Of a DNA stretch of 64,000 nucleotides, positions 35,162-44,961 are shown piece after piece (within the stretch, counting starts at the first letter, position 1; the number at the start of each line of letters is the position of its first letter). The stretch is from Leclercia sp. LSNIH1 (GTDB taxonomy: Bacteria > Pseudomonadota > Gammaproteobacteria > Enterobacterales > Enterobacteriaceae). The stretch spans positions 1,984,001-2,048,000 of the forward strand of contig NZ_CP026167.1 in the NCBI RefSeq assembly GCF_002902985.1, in the 5' to 3' direction. The notes below the pieces were generated by a model that saw nothing but the letters and a program-made list of their open reading frames with translations, ran no database searches and was not told the DNA's origin. The position numbers were made by a program, and so were the translations under genes.

Positions 35162-37033
35162 ATGATGGACAGCTTACGCACGGCTGCTAACAGTCTCGTG
35201 CTCAAGATTATTTTCGGTATCATTATCGTGTCGTTCATATTGACCGGCGTGAGCGGATACCTGATTGGCGGTAGTACAAACTACGCCGCAAAAGTGAACG
35301 ACCAGGAAATCAGCCGTGGGCAGTTTGAGAATGCATTTGCCGGTGAACGTAACCGCATGCAGCAACAGTTAGGCGATCGGTTCTCTGAACTGGCGGCGAA
35401 CGAAGGGTACATGAAGAACCTGCGTCAGCAGACGCTGAACCGTCTTATCGACGAAGCGCTGCTGGATCAGTATGCCCGTGAGCTGGGTCTGAGCATCAGC
35501 GATGATCAGGTGAAGAATGCGATTTTCGCTACTCCTGCTTTCCAGAATAACGGCAAATTTGATAACACCCGTTATACCGCCATCGTTAATCAGATGGGGA
35601 TGACGCCGGATCAATACGCTCAGGCACTGCGCAATCAGCTCACCACTCAGCAGCTTATTAACGCTGTTGTAGGCACCGACTTCATGCTTAAGGGCGAAGC
35701 GGACGAGCTGGCGACGCTGGTTGCTCAGCAGCGCGTCGTGCGCGAAGCCACTTTCGACGTTAACGCCCTGGCGGCTAAACAGCAGGCGAGCGACGAAGAG
35801 GTGAAAAGCTACTACGAGCAGAACAAAAACAACTTCACCGCCCCGGAACAGTTCCGCGTGAGCTACATCAAGCTGGATGCGGCTGCGATGCAGGAGAACG
35901 CCACCGATGCGGAGATCCAGTCTTACTACGATCAGCATCAGGATCAGTTCACTCAGCCACAGCGTAACCGTTACAGCGTGATTCAGACCAAAACGGAAGC
36001 CGACGCTAAAGCGGCGCTGGATGAGCTGAACAAAGGCACCGACTTTGCAACGGTCGCAAAAGAGAAGTCCACCGATATCATCTCTGCGAAAAACGGCGGT
36101 GACATGGGTTGGCTGGAAGAGGCCACCACCCCGGACGAGCTGAAAAATGCCGGCCTGAAAGAGAAAGGTCAACTTTCTGGCGTGATTAAATCTTCCGTCG
36201 GTTTCCTGGTGGCACGTCTGGATGATATTACCCCTGCGACAACCAAACCGCTGGCGGACGTCCATGATGAGATTGCGGCGAAAGTGAAGCAGGAGAAAGC
36301 GCTGGATGGCTTCTATGCGTTGCAGCAGAAACTGAGCGATGCGGCCAGCAACGACAACGAATCCCTGGCGGGCGCTGAGCAGGCTGCGGGCGCGAAAGCT
36401 GTCACCACCGGTTGGTTTGATCGTGACAACCTGCCGGAGGAGCTGAACTTCAAGCCAGTGGCGGATGCTATCTTTAGCGGTGGTCTGGTGGGCGAAAACG
36501 GCACCCCGGGCAGCAACTCCGACATCATCACCGTGGACGGCGACCGCGCCTTTGTCCTGCGTGTGAGTGAACACAAGCCGGAGGCTGTTAAGCCGCTGGA
36601 CGAGGTGAAAGATCAGATCGCTGCGCTGGTGAAACATAACAAAGCCGTGCAGCAGGCGAAGCTGGATGCTGAAAAGCTGCTGGCTGAGCTGAAAGCCGGT
36701 AAAGGTGATGAGGCGCTGAAAGCGGCTGGCCTGAGCTTTGGCGAGGCGAAGACCCTGAGCCGTACCGGTCAGGATCCGATCAGCCAGGCGGCATTTACCC
36801 TGAGCCAGCCTGCGAAAGACAAACCGAGCTTTGGTATCGCCAACGATATGCAGGGCAACGTAGTGATTGTGGCGCTGGATGAAGTCAAAGCGGGCACCAT
36901 GCCGGAAGCGCAGAAGAAAGCGATGGTTCAGGGTATCACCCAGAACAACGCCCAAATCGCTTTCGAAGCGTTGATGAGTAATCTGCGTAAAGAAGCCAAA
37001 ATTAAGCTGGGCGATATCATTACTCAGCAGTAA
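35162..37033 (+). CDS. ppiD: PpiD, periplasmic chaperone
   Basis: Inner-membrane-anchored periplasmic chaperone associated with the SecYEG exit. It has 623 residues as in E. coli. One N-terminal membrane helix (about residues 13-34, VLKIIFGIIIVSFILTGV) leads into a SurA-like helical region and a parvulin-like domain at about 265-357 (GGDMGWLEEATTPDEL, SSVGFLVARLDDI), which in E. coli has little isomerase activity. A C-terminal helical part follows. The start is MMDSLRTAANS at 35162. Confidence 0.97.
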   Translation: MMDSLRTAANSLVLKIIFGIIIVSFILTGVSGYLIGGSTNYAAKVNDQEISRGQFENAFAGERNRMQQQLGDRFSELAANEGYMKNLRQQTLNRLIDEALLDQYARELGLSISDDQVKNAIFATPAFQNNGKFDNTRYTAIVNQMGMTPDQYAQALRNQLTTQQLINAVVGTDFMLKGEADELATLVAQQRVVREATFDVNALAAKQQASDEEVKSYYEQNKNNFTAPEQFRVSYIKLDAAAMQENATDAEIQSYYDQHQDQFTQPQRNRYSVIQTKTEADAKAALDELNKGTDFATVAKEKSTDIISAKNGGDMGWLEEATTPDELKNAGLKEKGQLSGVIKSSVGFLVARLDDITPATTKPLADVHDEIAAKVKQEKALDGFYALQQKLSDAASNDNESLAGAEQAAGAKAVTTGWFDRDNLPEELNFKPVADAIFSGGLVGENGTPGSNSDIITVDGDRAFVLRVSEHKPEAVKPLDEVKDQIAALVKHNKAVQQAKLDAEKLLAELKAGKGDEALKAAGLSFGEAKTLSRTGQDPISQAAFTLSQPAKDKPSFGIANDMQGNVVIVALDEVKAGTMPEAQKKAMVQGITQNNAQIAFEALMSNLRKEAKIKLGDIITQQ

Positions 37034-37076
37034 TTACGGCGCTGGTCGCAAACTTAAGCAACATACTGCAATACCA

Positions 37077-37100
37077 AAAGGCCGCTTTCGCGGCCTTTTC
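37077..37100 (+). terminator. Terminator after ppiD
   Basis: Perfect 10-bp stem AAAAGGCCGC / GCGGCCTTTT around a TTTC loop. Confidence 0.88.
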
Positions 37101-37145
37101 CATTTCTGCAATCTGCTGTTTGTGCCTGAAAAGCGGCCCGAATAA

Positions 37146-37568
<423 letters not shown>

Positions 37569-37664
37569 TAACTTGCACAGTGGTAAAAATTTGCCAGGAT
37601 AAAGAGGTCGTACCAGTTATGACCTCTGAATCTTATAATTAACTACCCTGAAGGCTATTGCGCT

Positions 37665-38063
37665 ATGCAGACCCAAATCAAAGTTCGCGGTTACCACCTT
37701 GATGTTTACCAACACGTTAATAACGCCCGTTATCTGGAGTTCCTCGAAGAGGCGCGCTGGGATGGACTGGAAAACAGCGACAGTTTTCAATGGATGACCG
37801 CGCACCGTATCGCTTTTGTGGTGGTGAACATCAATATCAACTATCGCCGGCCCGCAGTGCTCAGCGATCTACTCACCGTGACCAGCCAGCTACAGCAGTT
37901 GAACGGGAAAAGTGGGGTATTGAGCCAGGTGATCACCCTGGAGCCGGAAGGACAGGTGGTGGCAGATGCATTGATTACCTTTGTCTGCATCGATCTGAAA
38001 ACGCAGAAAGCGCTGCCGCTGGAGGGGGAGTTACGTGAGAAGCTGGAGCTGTTAATCAAATAA
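37665..38063 (+). CDS. fadM: FadM (YbaW), long-chain acyl-CoA thioesterase III
   Basis: Hot-dog-fold thioesterase of 132 residues that hydrolyses long-chain acyl-CoA intermediates of beta-oxidation (FadR-controlled in E. coli). The active-site signature YQHVNNARYLEFLEEARW is at about 15-32; the later VVVNININYRRPA strand is typical. The ATG at 37665 follows GAAGGCTATT. It converges on queC across a short gap containing hairpins. Confidence 0.94.
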   Translation: MQTQIKVRGYHLDVYQHVNNARYLEFLEEARWDGLENSDSFQWMTAHRIAFVVVNININYRRPAVLSDLLTVTSQLQQLNGKSGVLSQVITLEPEGQVVADALITFVCIDLKTQKALPLEGELREKLELLIK

Positions 38064-38075
38064 CCCCGCTTCTGA

Positions 38076-38105
38076 TGCCGGGCGAAGCATCTTTTCACCC
38101 GGCAG
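38076..38105. repeat. Small palindrome between fadM and queC
   Basis: GATGCCGGGCGAAGCATC with ACCCGGCAGA forms a short hairpin with GCCGGG/CCCGGC arms. It resembles a degenerate half of the REP family seen elsewhere in the window but is too short to be sure. Confidence 0.45.
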
Positions 38106-38111
38106 ACCGCT

Positions 38112-38136
38112 CCGGTCAGTTAAGACCGGTTTTTTT
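38112..38136 (+). terminator. Terminator of fadM overlapping the queC stop
   Basis: CCGGTC / GACCGG stem with an AGTTAA loop and seven T residues on the + strand. Its body lies inside the last codons of the convergent queC gene. Confidence 0.78.
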
Positions 38137-38811
38137 CTTCAGAGCCGCCATCACCCCGGCTTTATCCGCCAGATAGTGATTCAGGCCATTAGCGCGCAGA
38201 TTACACGCCGCACACTGGCCGCAGCCATCGCCTTTGATGCCGTTGTAGCAGGTGAGCGTTTCGTTACGCACCAGATCCAGCTTGCCCCAGTAGTCGGCCA
38301 GCGCCCAGGTTTCGGCTTTATCGAGCCACATTAGCGGCGTTTCGAAACGGATATCTTTGGCCATGCCGAGGTTCACAGCGTGGTTAAGGGCTTTAACAAA
38401 CTCATCGCGGCAGTCCGGATAGCCCGAGAAGTCGGTTTCGCACACGCCGGTGATGATTGCCTCGGCTTTTACCTGGTAAGCATAGATGGCCGTCAGGGTC
38501 AGGAAGAGGATATTACGCCCCGGTACGAAGGTATTCGGGATCCCCTCGGCATCCGGTTCGTAGTCCGGTACCGGAATGCTGTCCCGGGTGAGGCTGCTCA
38601 CCGCCAGTTCGTTGAGCAGAGTGACATCCAGCACCTTATGCGCCCGTGCGCCGAGTTTCACCGCCAGTTTTTGCGCGACCTCAATCTCTTCGCTATGGCG
38701 CTGGCCATAGTCAAAAGTCACACAATGGACTTCATCATATTGCTGCAGAGCCTGAACCAGACAGGTCGTGGAGTCCTGACCTCCACTGAAGACGACAACG
38801 GCACGTTTCAT
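38116..38811 (-). CDS. queC: QueC, 7-cyano-7-deazaguanine synthase
   Basis: ATP-dependent conversion of 7-carboxy-7-deazaguanine to preQ0 in queuosine synthesis. It has 231 residues. The PP-loop motif SGGQDSTTC is at about 9-17 and the zinc site is made of a conserved Cys cluster ([13 protein letters not shown], about 197-209, plus an upstream Cys). The start at 38811 gives [14 protein letters not shown]; a GTG/ATG four codons upstream is not needed. It is the only gene leftward between ybaE and fadM. Confidence 0.97.
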   Translation of the reverse strand: MKRAVVVFSGGQDSTTCLVQALQQYDEVHCVTFDYGQRHSEEIEVAQKLAVKLGARAHKVLDVTLLNELAVSSLTRDSIPVPDYEPDAEGIPNTFVPGRNILFLTLTAIYAYQVKAEAIITGVCETDFSGYPDCRDEFVKALNHAVNLGMAKDIRFETPLMWLDKAETWALADYWGKLDLVRNETLTCYNGIKGDGCGQCAACNLRANGLNHYLADKAGVMAALKKKTGLN

Positions 38812-38877
38812 TAATCTTCCCAACTTTGACGGTTAAAGACCTATGGTAGCGTCTGCCCGTGGCGGCGACCAGCTTCT

Positions 38878-40578
38878 TCACGTTTTCGGCGCTGGCAGCC
38901 AGGCCTCGGTAAAGTCAAACCAGCCGCGCGGATTCAGCCGGATACCATTTACCCCCGGCGGGGCGCTGATTTGATATTGATAGTTGAACAGCGGCGTCAG
39001 CACGGCACGCTTCATCAGGCGGGAGTAAACCTCTTTCAGCGCCAGATGGCGGGCAGAACCGTCGGGTTGGGTCTGAACGGCATCCAGGGTCGCCATCAGG
39101 TGCGCGAACTCCGGTGCGCTGAGCAGATAAGGCCACAGGGCATCACAGCGCAGCCACTGCTCCAGGGTGTATTCTGGCGCCTCGCCAATTAACCTGTCCC
39201 CCATCATGATATCCGCCTCCGCCAGGGCGGTGCAGCCGTCCCACGTTTTGGCATCATGAAACATCACTCTGAGCTGACACCCTTCCTGCGCCAGATAGCG
39301 TTTCAACTGTTCCGCCATGGTATGCAACTCCACCGGCAGGTGATAAAGCAGAGTGAGCGTTTCCGGCAGAACGGTCTCCTGTTCCCGCGTCCACTGCGGG
39401 ATTGACCAGCCCGGCAGCAACTCCTGGGTCGGCGTGATGAGATTCTCGTCCAGCGGCAGCGTATGCAGCAGCGACGAGTGATGGATGATCTCGATCATCC
39501 GTCGGGCCTGCGCTTCGCTTAGGCGATCGCTCTGTTTCAGCGTGAGGTAGCAAAAACCGAGGCTGATGCTGTTACTGACCAGCCGCAGGCTGGCAAGCTC
39601 CTCCGGCTCACCGATGGCAATCTGCACCGGATGACGACAGCTGGTACCTAAATCCTGGTCAAAAAGTTGAGGCGTGATCCAGTATTCGATCGCTTTCAGC
39701 AGCGGATGCCCGAGGTGGTACTGCTCGTGGCTTTCCAGCCGGACCAGGTCAGGATCGAAGATTGCCAGGCGAAACGGCCCGCTCCCGGTCAGGGGCTGTT
39801 CAGGATGGGCAAGGTGGCTGCAATAGCTTGCCAGCCGGTGCGCCAGCCAGTAGTCGGGATGGTGTAATACAAAAGTCAGGCACTGAGGATGGGTGACCTC
39901 AATTTGCCTCACGCTGTTAAACAGCTTGCGCAGCGCGGGCAGGGTAAGCAGCTTCGCCAGCTGGCTCTGGAGCTGGGTTGCCTCGACTTTATCCCCGTTG
40001 TGCCAGTGCAGCGTGGAGCGAATGTAGAAATGCCAGCGCAGCCCGTCGGTCGAGATATCCCAGTGATGCGCCAGATCGCCCACAGGTTCGCTGCGGGTAT
40101 CGTCGAACCGGGTCAGTCCGGAAAAGATCTGTCCCACGAGATGCTGTTCAGCGCGGCCCGGCAGAAAACCAGGCTGGAGCGGATCGAGTGGACGGTAATA
40201 GGGAATGCGCAGCGTCGGCGTATCATTCTGCCACTGCCCGCCCAGAAAAGGATGCAGCAGCGCGCGCAGCGCCTGGGGGGCCAGCTGTGCCAGCGCCAGG
40301 GCGTTCTGCTGATGCCCGCTTTTCAGCGCCTCTTCCATCATCGCGTTACGTAACGATTCCGGCGTGACGTAAAAGCGTAGCTCACCGCGCTTTCCGCGTC
40401 CGGACTGCGCATGCCAGCTGAGCCAGCCCGCCTCCTGGGCCTGACGCAGCAGGGTGCGGACATGCCGTTCACTGCAAAAACAGCGGCTCGCCAGCTCTGC
40501 CATGCTGACCTGCTGTGGCGCACCGGCAGAGGGCTGCCACAGTCGCTGGTACTGATTAAGTCGATTAAGCTGGCGCAT
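38878..40578 (-). CDS. ybaE: YbaE, SgrR-type regulator with solute-binding domain
   Basis: A 566-residue protein, the E. coli YbaE length, of unknown target. The N-terminal part (about 1-115) is a SgrR-like winged helix (MAELASRCFCSERHVRTLLR, AGWLSWHAQSGRGKRGEL); the rest (about 150-560) resembles a periplasmic peptide-binding protein of family 5 (YYRPLDPLQPGFLPGRAEQH, DISTDGLRWHFYIRSTLHWH) but lacks a signal peptide, so it likely senses a small ligand in the cytoplasm. It is divergent from cof. Confidence 0.9.
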   Translation of the reverse strand: MRQLNRLNQYQRLWQPSAGAPQQVSMAELASRCFCSERHVRTLLRQAQEAGWLSWHAQSGRGKRGELRFYVTPESLRNAMMEEALKSGHQQNALALAQLAPQALRALLHPFLGGQWQNDTPTLRIPYYRPLDPLQPGFLPGRAEQHLVGQIFSGLTRFDDTRSEPVGDLAHHWDISTDGLRWHFYIRSTLHWHNGDKVEATQLQSQLAKLLTLPALRKLFNSVRQIEVTHPQCLTFVLHHPDYWLAHRLASYCSHLAHPEQPLTGSGPFRLAIFDPDLVRLESHEQYHLGHPLLKAIEYWITPQLFDQDLGTSCRHPVQIAIGEPEELASLRLVSNSISLGFCYLTLKQSDRLSEAQARRMIEIIHHSSLLHTLPLDENLITPTQELLPGWSIPQWTREQETVLPETLTLLYHLPVELHTMAEQLKRYLAQEGCQLRVMFHDAKTWDGCTALAEADIMMGDRLIGEAPEYTLEQWLRCDALWPYLLSAPEFAHLMATLDAVQTQPDGSARHLALKEVYSRLMKRAVLTPLFNYQYQISAPPGVNGIRLNPRGWFDFTEAWLPAPKT

Positions 40579-40678
40579 CGTAAACCCGGAACAATAATGT
40601 CCATCTATTCAGTATTACTTCCGTATATACCAGGCAATACTGTTGCACAAGTTACCTCTTCACATTTTTGGAGTTCTC

Positions 40679-41497
40679 ATGGCGCGGCTGGCGGCATTTG
40701 ATATGGACGGCACCTTGTTAATGCCGGATCACCGTTTAGGCGATAGGACGCTGAGCGTGCTTAAGCGGCTGCGTGAGCGTGATATCACGCTCACCTTCGC
40801 CACGGGTCGTCATGTGCTGGAGATGCGCCACTTAATGGGGGCGCTCTCCCTCGACGCCTTTTTGATTACCGGCAACGGCACGCGCATTCACTCTCTGGAA
40901 GGGGATGTGCTTTATCGCCAGGATCTCGCCCCGGATGTGGCAGAACAGGTGCTGCACAGCACATGGGATACGCAGGCCAGCATCCACGTTTTTAACGATA
41001 CCGGCTGGCTGACAGGCAAGGAAATCCCGGCGCTGCTCGAAGCGCACGTCTATAGCGGCTTCCAGTATCAGGTGACCGATCTGCGCCGTATTCCGGCCCA
41101 TGCGGTGACGAAAATCTGTTTCTGCGGCGATCATGACGATCTGTGCCGCCTGCGCATTCAGCTCAACGAGGCGCTGGGCGGCCGCGCGCATCTCACCTTC
41201 TCGGCCATCGATTGTCTGGAGGTGCTGCCGGTAGGGTGCAACAAAGGCTCCGCGCTGGCGGTGCTGAGCGAACATCTGGGCCTGAGCCTGCAGGAGTGTA
41301 TGGCGTTTGGCGATGCGATGAACGATCGCGAGATGCTGGGCAGCGTGGGGCGCGGCCTGATTATGGGCAATGCGATGCCGCAGCTGATCGCCGAGCTGGC
41401 GCATTTACCGGTTATTGGACACTGCCGCAACGAGGCCGTGTCCCATTTCTTAACCCATTGGCTGGATACACCTGATCTTCCTTATTCCCCCGAATAG
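40679..41497 (+). CDS. cof: Cof, HAD-type HMP-PP hydrolase
   Basis: HAD-superfamily phosphatase of 272 residues; in E. coli it hydrolyses the thiamine precursor HMP-PP and other phosphosubstrates. The nucleophile motif FDMDGTLLM is at residues 7-15, motif II in TFATGRH, and motif IV in [13 protein letters not shown]. The start at 40679 ([11 protein letters not shown]) has GGAGTTCTC upstream; the frame is open further back, without support. A terminator shared with the convergent neighbour follows. Confidence 0.95.
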   Translation: MARLAAFDMDGTLLMPDHRLGDRTLSVLKRLRERDITLTFATGRHVLEMRHLMGALSLDAFLITGNGTRIHSLEGDVLYRQDLAPDVAEQVLHSTWDTQASIHVFNDTGWLTGKEIPALLEAHVYSGFQYQVTDLRRIPAHAVTKICFCGDHDDLCRLRIQLNEALGGRAHLTFSAIDCLEVLPVGCNKGSALAVLSEHLGLSLQECMAFGDAMNDREMLGSVGRGLIMGNAMPQLIAELAHLPVIGHCRNEAVSHFLTHWLDTPDLPYSPE

Positions 41498-41512
41498 TGA
41501 GACCCTTCCAGC

Positions 41513-41539
41513 AAGCCAGACAAACGTCTGGCTTTTTTT
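41513..41539. terminator. Terminator between cof and the cysteine-synthase-like gene
   Basis: AAGCCAGAC / GTCTGGCTT stem with an AAAC loop and seven T residues on the + strand. Its right edge touches the stop codon of the convergent gene. Confidence 0.88.
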
Positions 41540-42584
41540 ATTTTACCAGCCGGGTGATTTCCGCAAGCCACGGCGCCACATCGCCAATATTCGCTTTTAC
41601 CCATTCGGCGTTGTAATAGGTCTCCAGATAACGCTCACCGCTGTCGCACAGCAGCGTCACGACAGAGCCGGTTTGCCCTGCCTCACGCATCCGCGCGGCC
41701 AGCTGTAACGCGCCCCACATATTGGTGCCGGTTGAGGCCCCCACCTTGCGGCCCAGCTGCGTTTCCAGCCAGAGGGCGGTGGCGACGCTCGCGGCATCCG
41801 GCACGCGGAGCATCTCGTCCACCACATCCGGAATAAACGATGGTTCGACGCGCGGGCGGCCAATCCCTTCTATTTTGCTCCCGACCGGGCTGCGCAGGGC
41901 AGGATCGCGCTGCTGCCAGTAATCCAGGAATACGGAGTTCTGCGGATCCACCACCATAAGACGGGTATCGTATCCCTGGCAGCGAATATAGCGGCCAATG
42001 GTGGCCGAGGTGCCGCCGGTGCCAGCGCTCATAACGATATGGGCCGGTACCGGGTTAGGCTCATTCTGCATCTGGCGGAAGATACTGTCGGCAATGTTGT
42101 TATTGCCGCGCCAGTCGGTGGCCCGCTCCGCGAAGGTAAACTGGTCCATATAGTGGCCGTTCAGCTCCCGGGCCAGCATCTCTGAGGCGGCATAAATTTC
42201 ACAGGCGCTTTCCACAAAGTGACAGCGACCACCGTAAAATTCGATCTGTTCGATTTTACGTTTCGCCGTACAGGATGGCATAACGGCGATAAACGGCAGG
42301 CCGAGCAGGCGGGCAAAATAGGCCTCAGAGACGGCGGTGGAACCGGAGGAGGATTCAATAATGGTGGTGCCTTCATTGATCCAGCCATTACACAGCCCAT
42401 ACAGGAACAGCGAGCGCGCCAGACGGTGCTTCAGGCTGCCGGTGGGGTGGGTACTTTCGTCTTTCAGATAGAGCTGGATACCCGGAAAACCGGGCAGGGC
42501 AAGGCGAATAAGGTGTGTATCCGCCGACCGCTGATAATCGGCGTTAATTTCACTGATGGCATTTTTAACCCAGGTGCTATTCAT
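41538..42584 (-). CDS. PLP-dependent cysteine-synthase-family protein, likely cysteine desulfhydrase
   Basis: A 348-residue fold-type II PLP enzyme. The cofactor lysine is Lys52 in [14 protein letters not shown], the substrate loop is [11 protein letters not shown], and the phosphate-binding glycine loop is [12 protein letters not shown]. It lies back-to-back with decR, a cysteine-responsive regulator. In Pantoea ananatis a similar enzyme (CcdA) next to a YbaO/DecR-type regulator degrades cysteine to pyruvate, ammonia and sulfide; by that comparison this is probably a cysteine desulfhydrase. E. coli K-12 has no such gene at this place. Cysteine synthase or another beta-eliminating activity cannot be excluded from sequence. 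Confidence 0.82.
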   Translation of the reverse strand: MNSTWVKNAISEINADYQRSADTHLIRLALPGFPGIQLYLKDESTHPTGSLKHRLARSLFLYGLCNGWINEGTTIIESSSGSTAVSEAYFARLLGLPFIAVMPSCTAKRKIEQIEFYGGRCHFVESACEIYAASEMLARELNGHYMDQFTFAERATDWRGNNNIADSIFRQMQNEPNPVPAHIVMSAGTGGTSATIGRYIRCQGYDTRLMVVDPQNSVFLDYWQQRDPALRSPVGSKIEGIGRPRVEPSFIPDVVDEMLRVPDAASVATALWLETQLGRKVGASTGTNMWGALQLAARMREAGQTGSVVTLLCDSGERYLETYYNAEWVKANIGDVAPWLAEITRLVK

Positions 42585-42671
42585 CGAAGTTATCCATTTG
42601 TCATTTTGTGCCCAGCATAGCGAAAAGCACAGAAAAAATTGTTGCTATCTGACCTTTAAAATAGAATGTGA

Positions 42672-42688
42672 AGAGAAAAATTTTCTCT
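42672..42688. promoter_or_regulatory. Perfect palindrome in the decR control region
   Basis: AGAGAAAA-A-TTTTCTCT has two 8-base arms around one base, 11 bases before the decR start and 88 bases before the divergent PLP gene. It has the AT-rich dyad look of Lrp/AsnC-family sites, so it is a good candidate operator for DecR. Not shown experimentally here. Confidence 0.5.
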
Positions 42689-42699
42689 GCGGGGTGGTT

Positions 42700-43158
42700 A
42701 TGCTAGATAAAATTGACCGTAAGCTGCTCTCCTTACTGCAAAGTGACTGCACCCTCTCTTTGCAGGCGCTGGCGGATGCCGTTAATCTGACCACCACGCC
42801 CTGCTGGAAACGCCTGAAACGACTGGAAGACGAAGGCATATTGCTGGGGCGTGTGGCGCTGCTCGATCCCGAAAAACTGGGGCTTGGCCTGACCGCGTTT
42901 GTGCTGATAAAAACGCAGCACCACAGCAGCGAATGGTACTGCGGATTCGTTAGCGTGGTTTCACAGATGCCGGAAGTGCTGGGCTTCTGGCGCATGGCGG
43001 GCGAATATGACTACCTGATGCGCGTACAGGTAGCTGACATGAAGCGCTATGATGACTTCTATAAACGGCTGGTCAACAGCGTGCCGGGTCTGACGAATGT
43101 CACCTCCAGCTTTGCGATGGAACAGATAAAATACACCACCGCCTTACCCATTGAATAA
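42700..43158 (+). CDS. decR: DecR (YbaO), Lrp/AsnC-family cysteine-responsive regulator
   Basis: A 152-residue regulator that in E. coli activates a cysteine-detoxifying operon when cysteine is high. The N-terminal helix-turn-helix is [20 protein letters not shown] (about 20-39) and the C-terminal RAM ligand domain follows ([20 protein letters not shown]). The start at 42700 gives [13 protein letters not shown]; the frame is open upstream but those codons are not family-like. It is divergent from the PLP enzyme and 30 bases ahead of mdlA. Confidence 0.94.
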   Translation: MLDKIDRKLLSLLQSDCTLSLQALADAVNLTTTPCWKRLKRLEDEGILLGRVALLDPEKLGLGLTAFVLIKTQHHSSEWYCGFVSVVSQMPEVLGFWRMAGEYDYLMRVQVADMKRYDDFYKRLVNSVPGLTNVTSSFAMEQIKYTTALPIE

Positions 43159-43188
43159 CCCGGAATACAATCCTCAGGAAAAGACCGC

Positions 43189-44961
43189 GTGCGATTATTT
43201 GCTCAGTTAAGCTGGTACTTTCGCCGGGAGTGGCAACGCTACCTCGGTGCAGTCGCCCTGCTTATTATTATTGCCATTCTGCAGCTCATCCCACCAAAAG
43301 TGGTGGGCTACGTTGTGGATGGCGTTACGGAACAGCATTACACCACCGCACGGGTGATGATGTGGATCGGCATGCTGGTCCTGACGGCGGTGGTGGTCTA
43401 CCTGCTGCGCTATGTCTGGCGCGTGCTGTTGTTCGGTGCGTCATACCAGCTTGCCGTCGAGCTGCGGGAAGATTTTTACCGCCAGCTCAGCCGCCAGCAT
43501 CCGGAATTTTATCTGCGCCATCGCACCGGCGACCTGATTGCCCGCGCCACCAATGACGTGGATCGCGTAGTCTTTGCCGCCGGGGAAGGGGTATTAACCC
43601 TAGTGGACTCGCTGGTGATGGGCTGCGCGGTGCTGATCGTCATGTCGACCCAAATCAGCTGGCAGTTAACCCTGCTGGCGCTCCTGCCAATGCCTCTGAT
43701 GGCCCTGGCGATCAAACGCTACGGCGATCAGCTTCACCAGCGCTTCAAGCTGGCGCAGGCGGCGTTCTCCACTCTTAACGACCGTACCCAGGAGAGCCTG
43801 ACCAGTATCAGGATGATCAAAGCCTTTGGCCTGGAGGATCGTCAGTCGGCGCTGTTTGCCGCCGACGCGGCGGATACCGGGGCCAAAAACCTGCGCGTCG
43901 CCCGGATTGACGCCCGTTTTGATCCCACGATTTATATCGCCATCGGCACCGCTAACCTGCTGGCCATTGGCGGCGGAAGCTGGATGGTGATTAACGGCTC
44001 GCTGACGCTCGGACAGCTGACCAGCTTTGCCATGTATCTGGGGCTGATGATCTGGCCGATGCTGGCCCTGGCCTGGATGTTTAACATTGTCGAGCGCGGC
44101 AGCGCGGCCTACAGCCGGATCCGCGCCATGCTCGCCGAAGCGCCGGTGGTCAACGACGGTAGCGAGACGGTACCGAACGGACGCGGCGAGCTGAATGTCG
44201 CCGTCCGCGCCTTTAGCTATCCGCAGACGGAACAGGTCACGCTTGAAAACGTCCACTTTACGCTGCAACCGGGGCAGATGCTGGGCATCTGCGGCCCAAC
44301 AGGCGCCGGCAAGAGCACCATTCTGTCTCTAATCCAGCGCCACTTCGATATCCCTCAGGGTGAGATCCGCTTCCACGATATTCCACTGCCGCAGCTGCGG
44401 CTGGATAGCTGGCGCAGCCGCCTTGCGGTGGTGAGCCAGACGCCGTTCCTCTTCTCCGATACCGTCGCGAATAATATTGCGCTGGGTTGTCCGCACGCCA
44501 CACGCGAGGAGATCGAGCACGTTGCGCGTCTCGCCAGCGTCCATGACGATATCCTGCGCCTGCCCCAGGGCTATGAAACCGAAGTGGGCGAGCGCGGCGT
44601 GATGCTGTCGGGCGGGCAGAAGCAACGTATTTCCATCGCCCGTGCGCTGCTGCTGAATGCCGAAATCCTGATCCTCGACGATGCCCTTTCCGCCGTCGAT
44701 GGCCGTACTGAACATCAGATCCTGCATAACCTGCGACAGTGGGGGGAGGGGCGCACGGTGATCATCAGCGCCCATCGTCTCTCGGCCCTGACCGAGGCGA
44801 GCGAAATTCTGGTGATGCAGCACGGGCACATTGCCCAGCGCGGGCAGCATGAGCAGCTGGCGGAACAGCCGGGCTGGTATCGCGATATGTACCGTTATCA
44901 ACAACTGGAAGCGGCGCTGGATGAGGTGCCGGAGACGGACGAGGAGGCCGCCGATGCGTAG
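43189..44961 (+). CDS. mdlA: MdlA, ABC exporter half-transporter
   Basis: A 590-residue multidrug-type half ABC transporter: six membrane helices (about 1-310) and a nucleotide-binding domain. Walker A is GPTGAGKS, the signature is LSGGQKQR and Walker B reads [11 protein letters not shown], with Asp where the catalytic Glu normally stands. The start is GTG 43189. Its stop overlaps the mdlB start by 8 bases, so a MdlA-MdlB heterodimer is made. The substrate is not known. Confidence 0.95.
   Translation: MRLFAQLSWYFRREWQRYLGAVALLIIIAILQLIPPKVVGYVVDGVTEQHYTTARVMMWIGMLVLTAVVVYLLRYVWRVLLFGASYQLAVELREDFYRQLSRQHPEFYLRHRTGDLIARATNDVDRVVFAAGEGVLTLVDSLVMGCAVLIVMSTQISWQLTLLALLPMPLMALAIKRYGDQLHQRFKLAQAAFSTLNDRTQESLTSIRMIKAFGLEDRQSALFAADAADTGAKNLRVARIDARFDPTIYIAIGTANLLAIGGGSWMVINGSLTLGQLTSFAMYLGLMIWPMLALAWMFNIVERGSAAYSRIRAMLAEAPVVNDGSETVPNGRGELNVAVRAFSYPQTEQVTLENVHFTLQPGQMLGICGPTGAGKSTILSLIQRHFDIPQGEIRFHDIPLPQLRLDSWRSRLAVVSQTPFLFSDTVANNIALGCPHATREEIEHVARLASVHDDILRLPQGYETEVGERGVMLSGGQKQRISIARALLLNAEILILDDALSAVDGRTEHQILHNLRQWGEGRTVIISAHRLSALTEASEILVMQHGHIAQRGQHEQLAEQPGWYRDMYRYQQLEAALDEVPETDEEAADA

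Noticed and set aside
35369..36955. A 528-codon open frame on the reverse strand inside ppiD
   Set aside because: It is antisense to a clearly conserved gene and its product is Arg/Leu/Phe-rich without family features; long shadow frames are common in GC-rich codon contexts.
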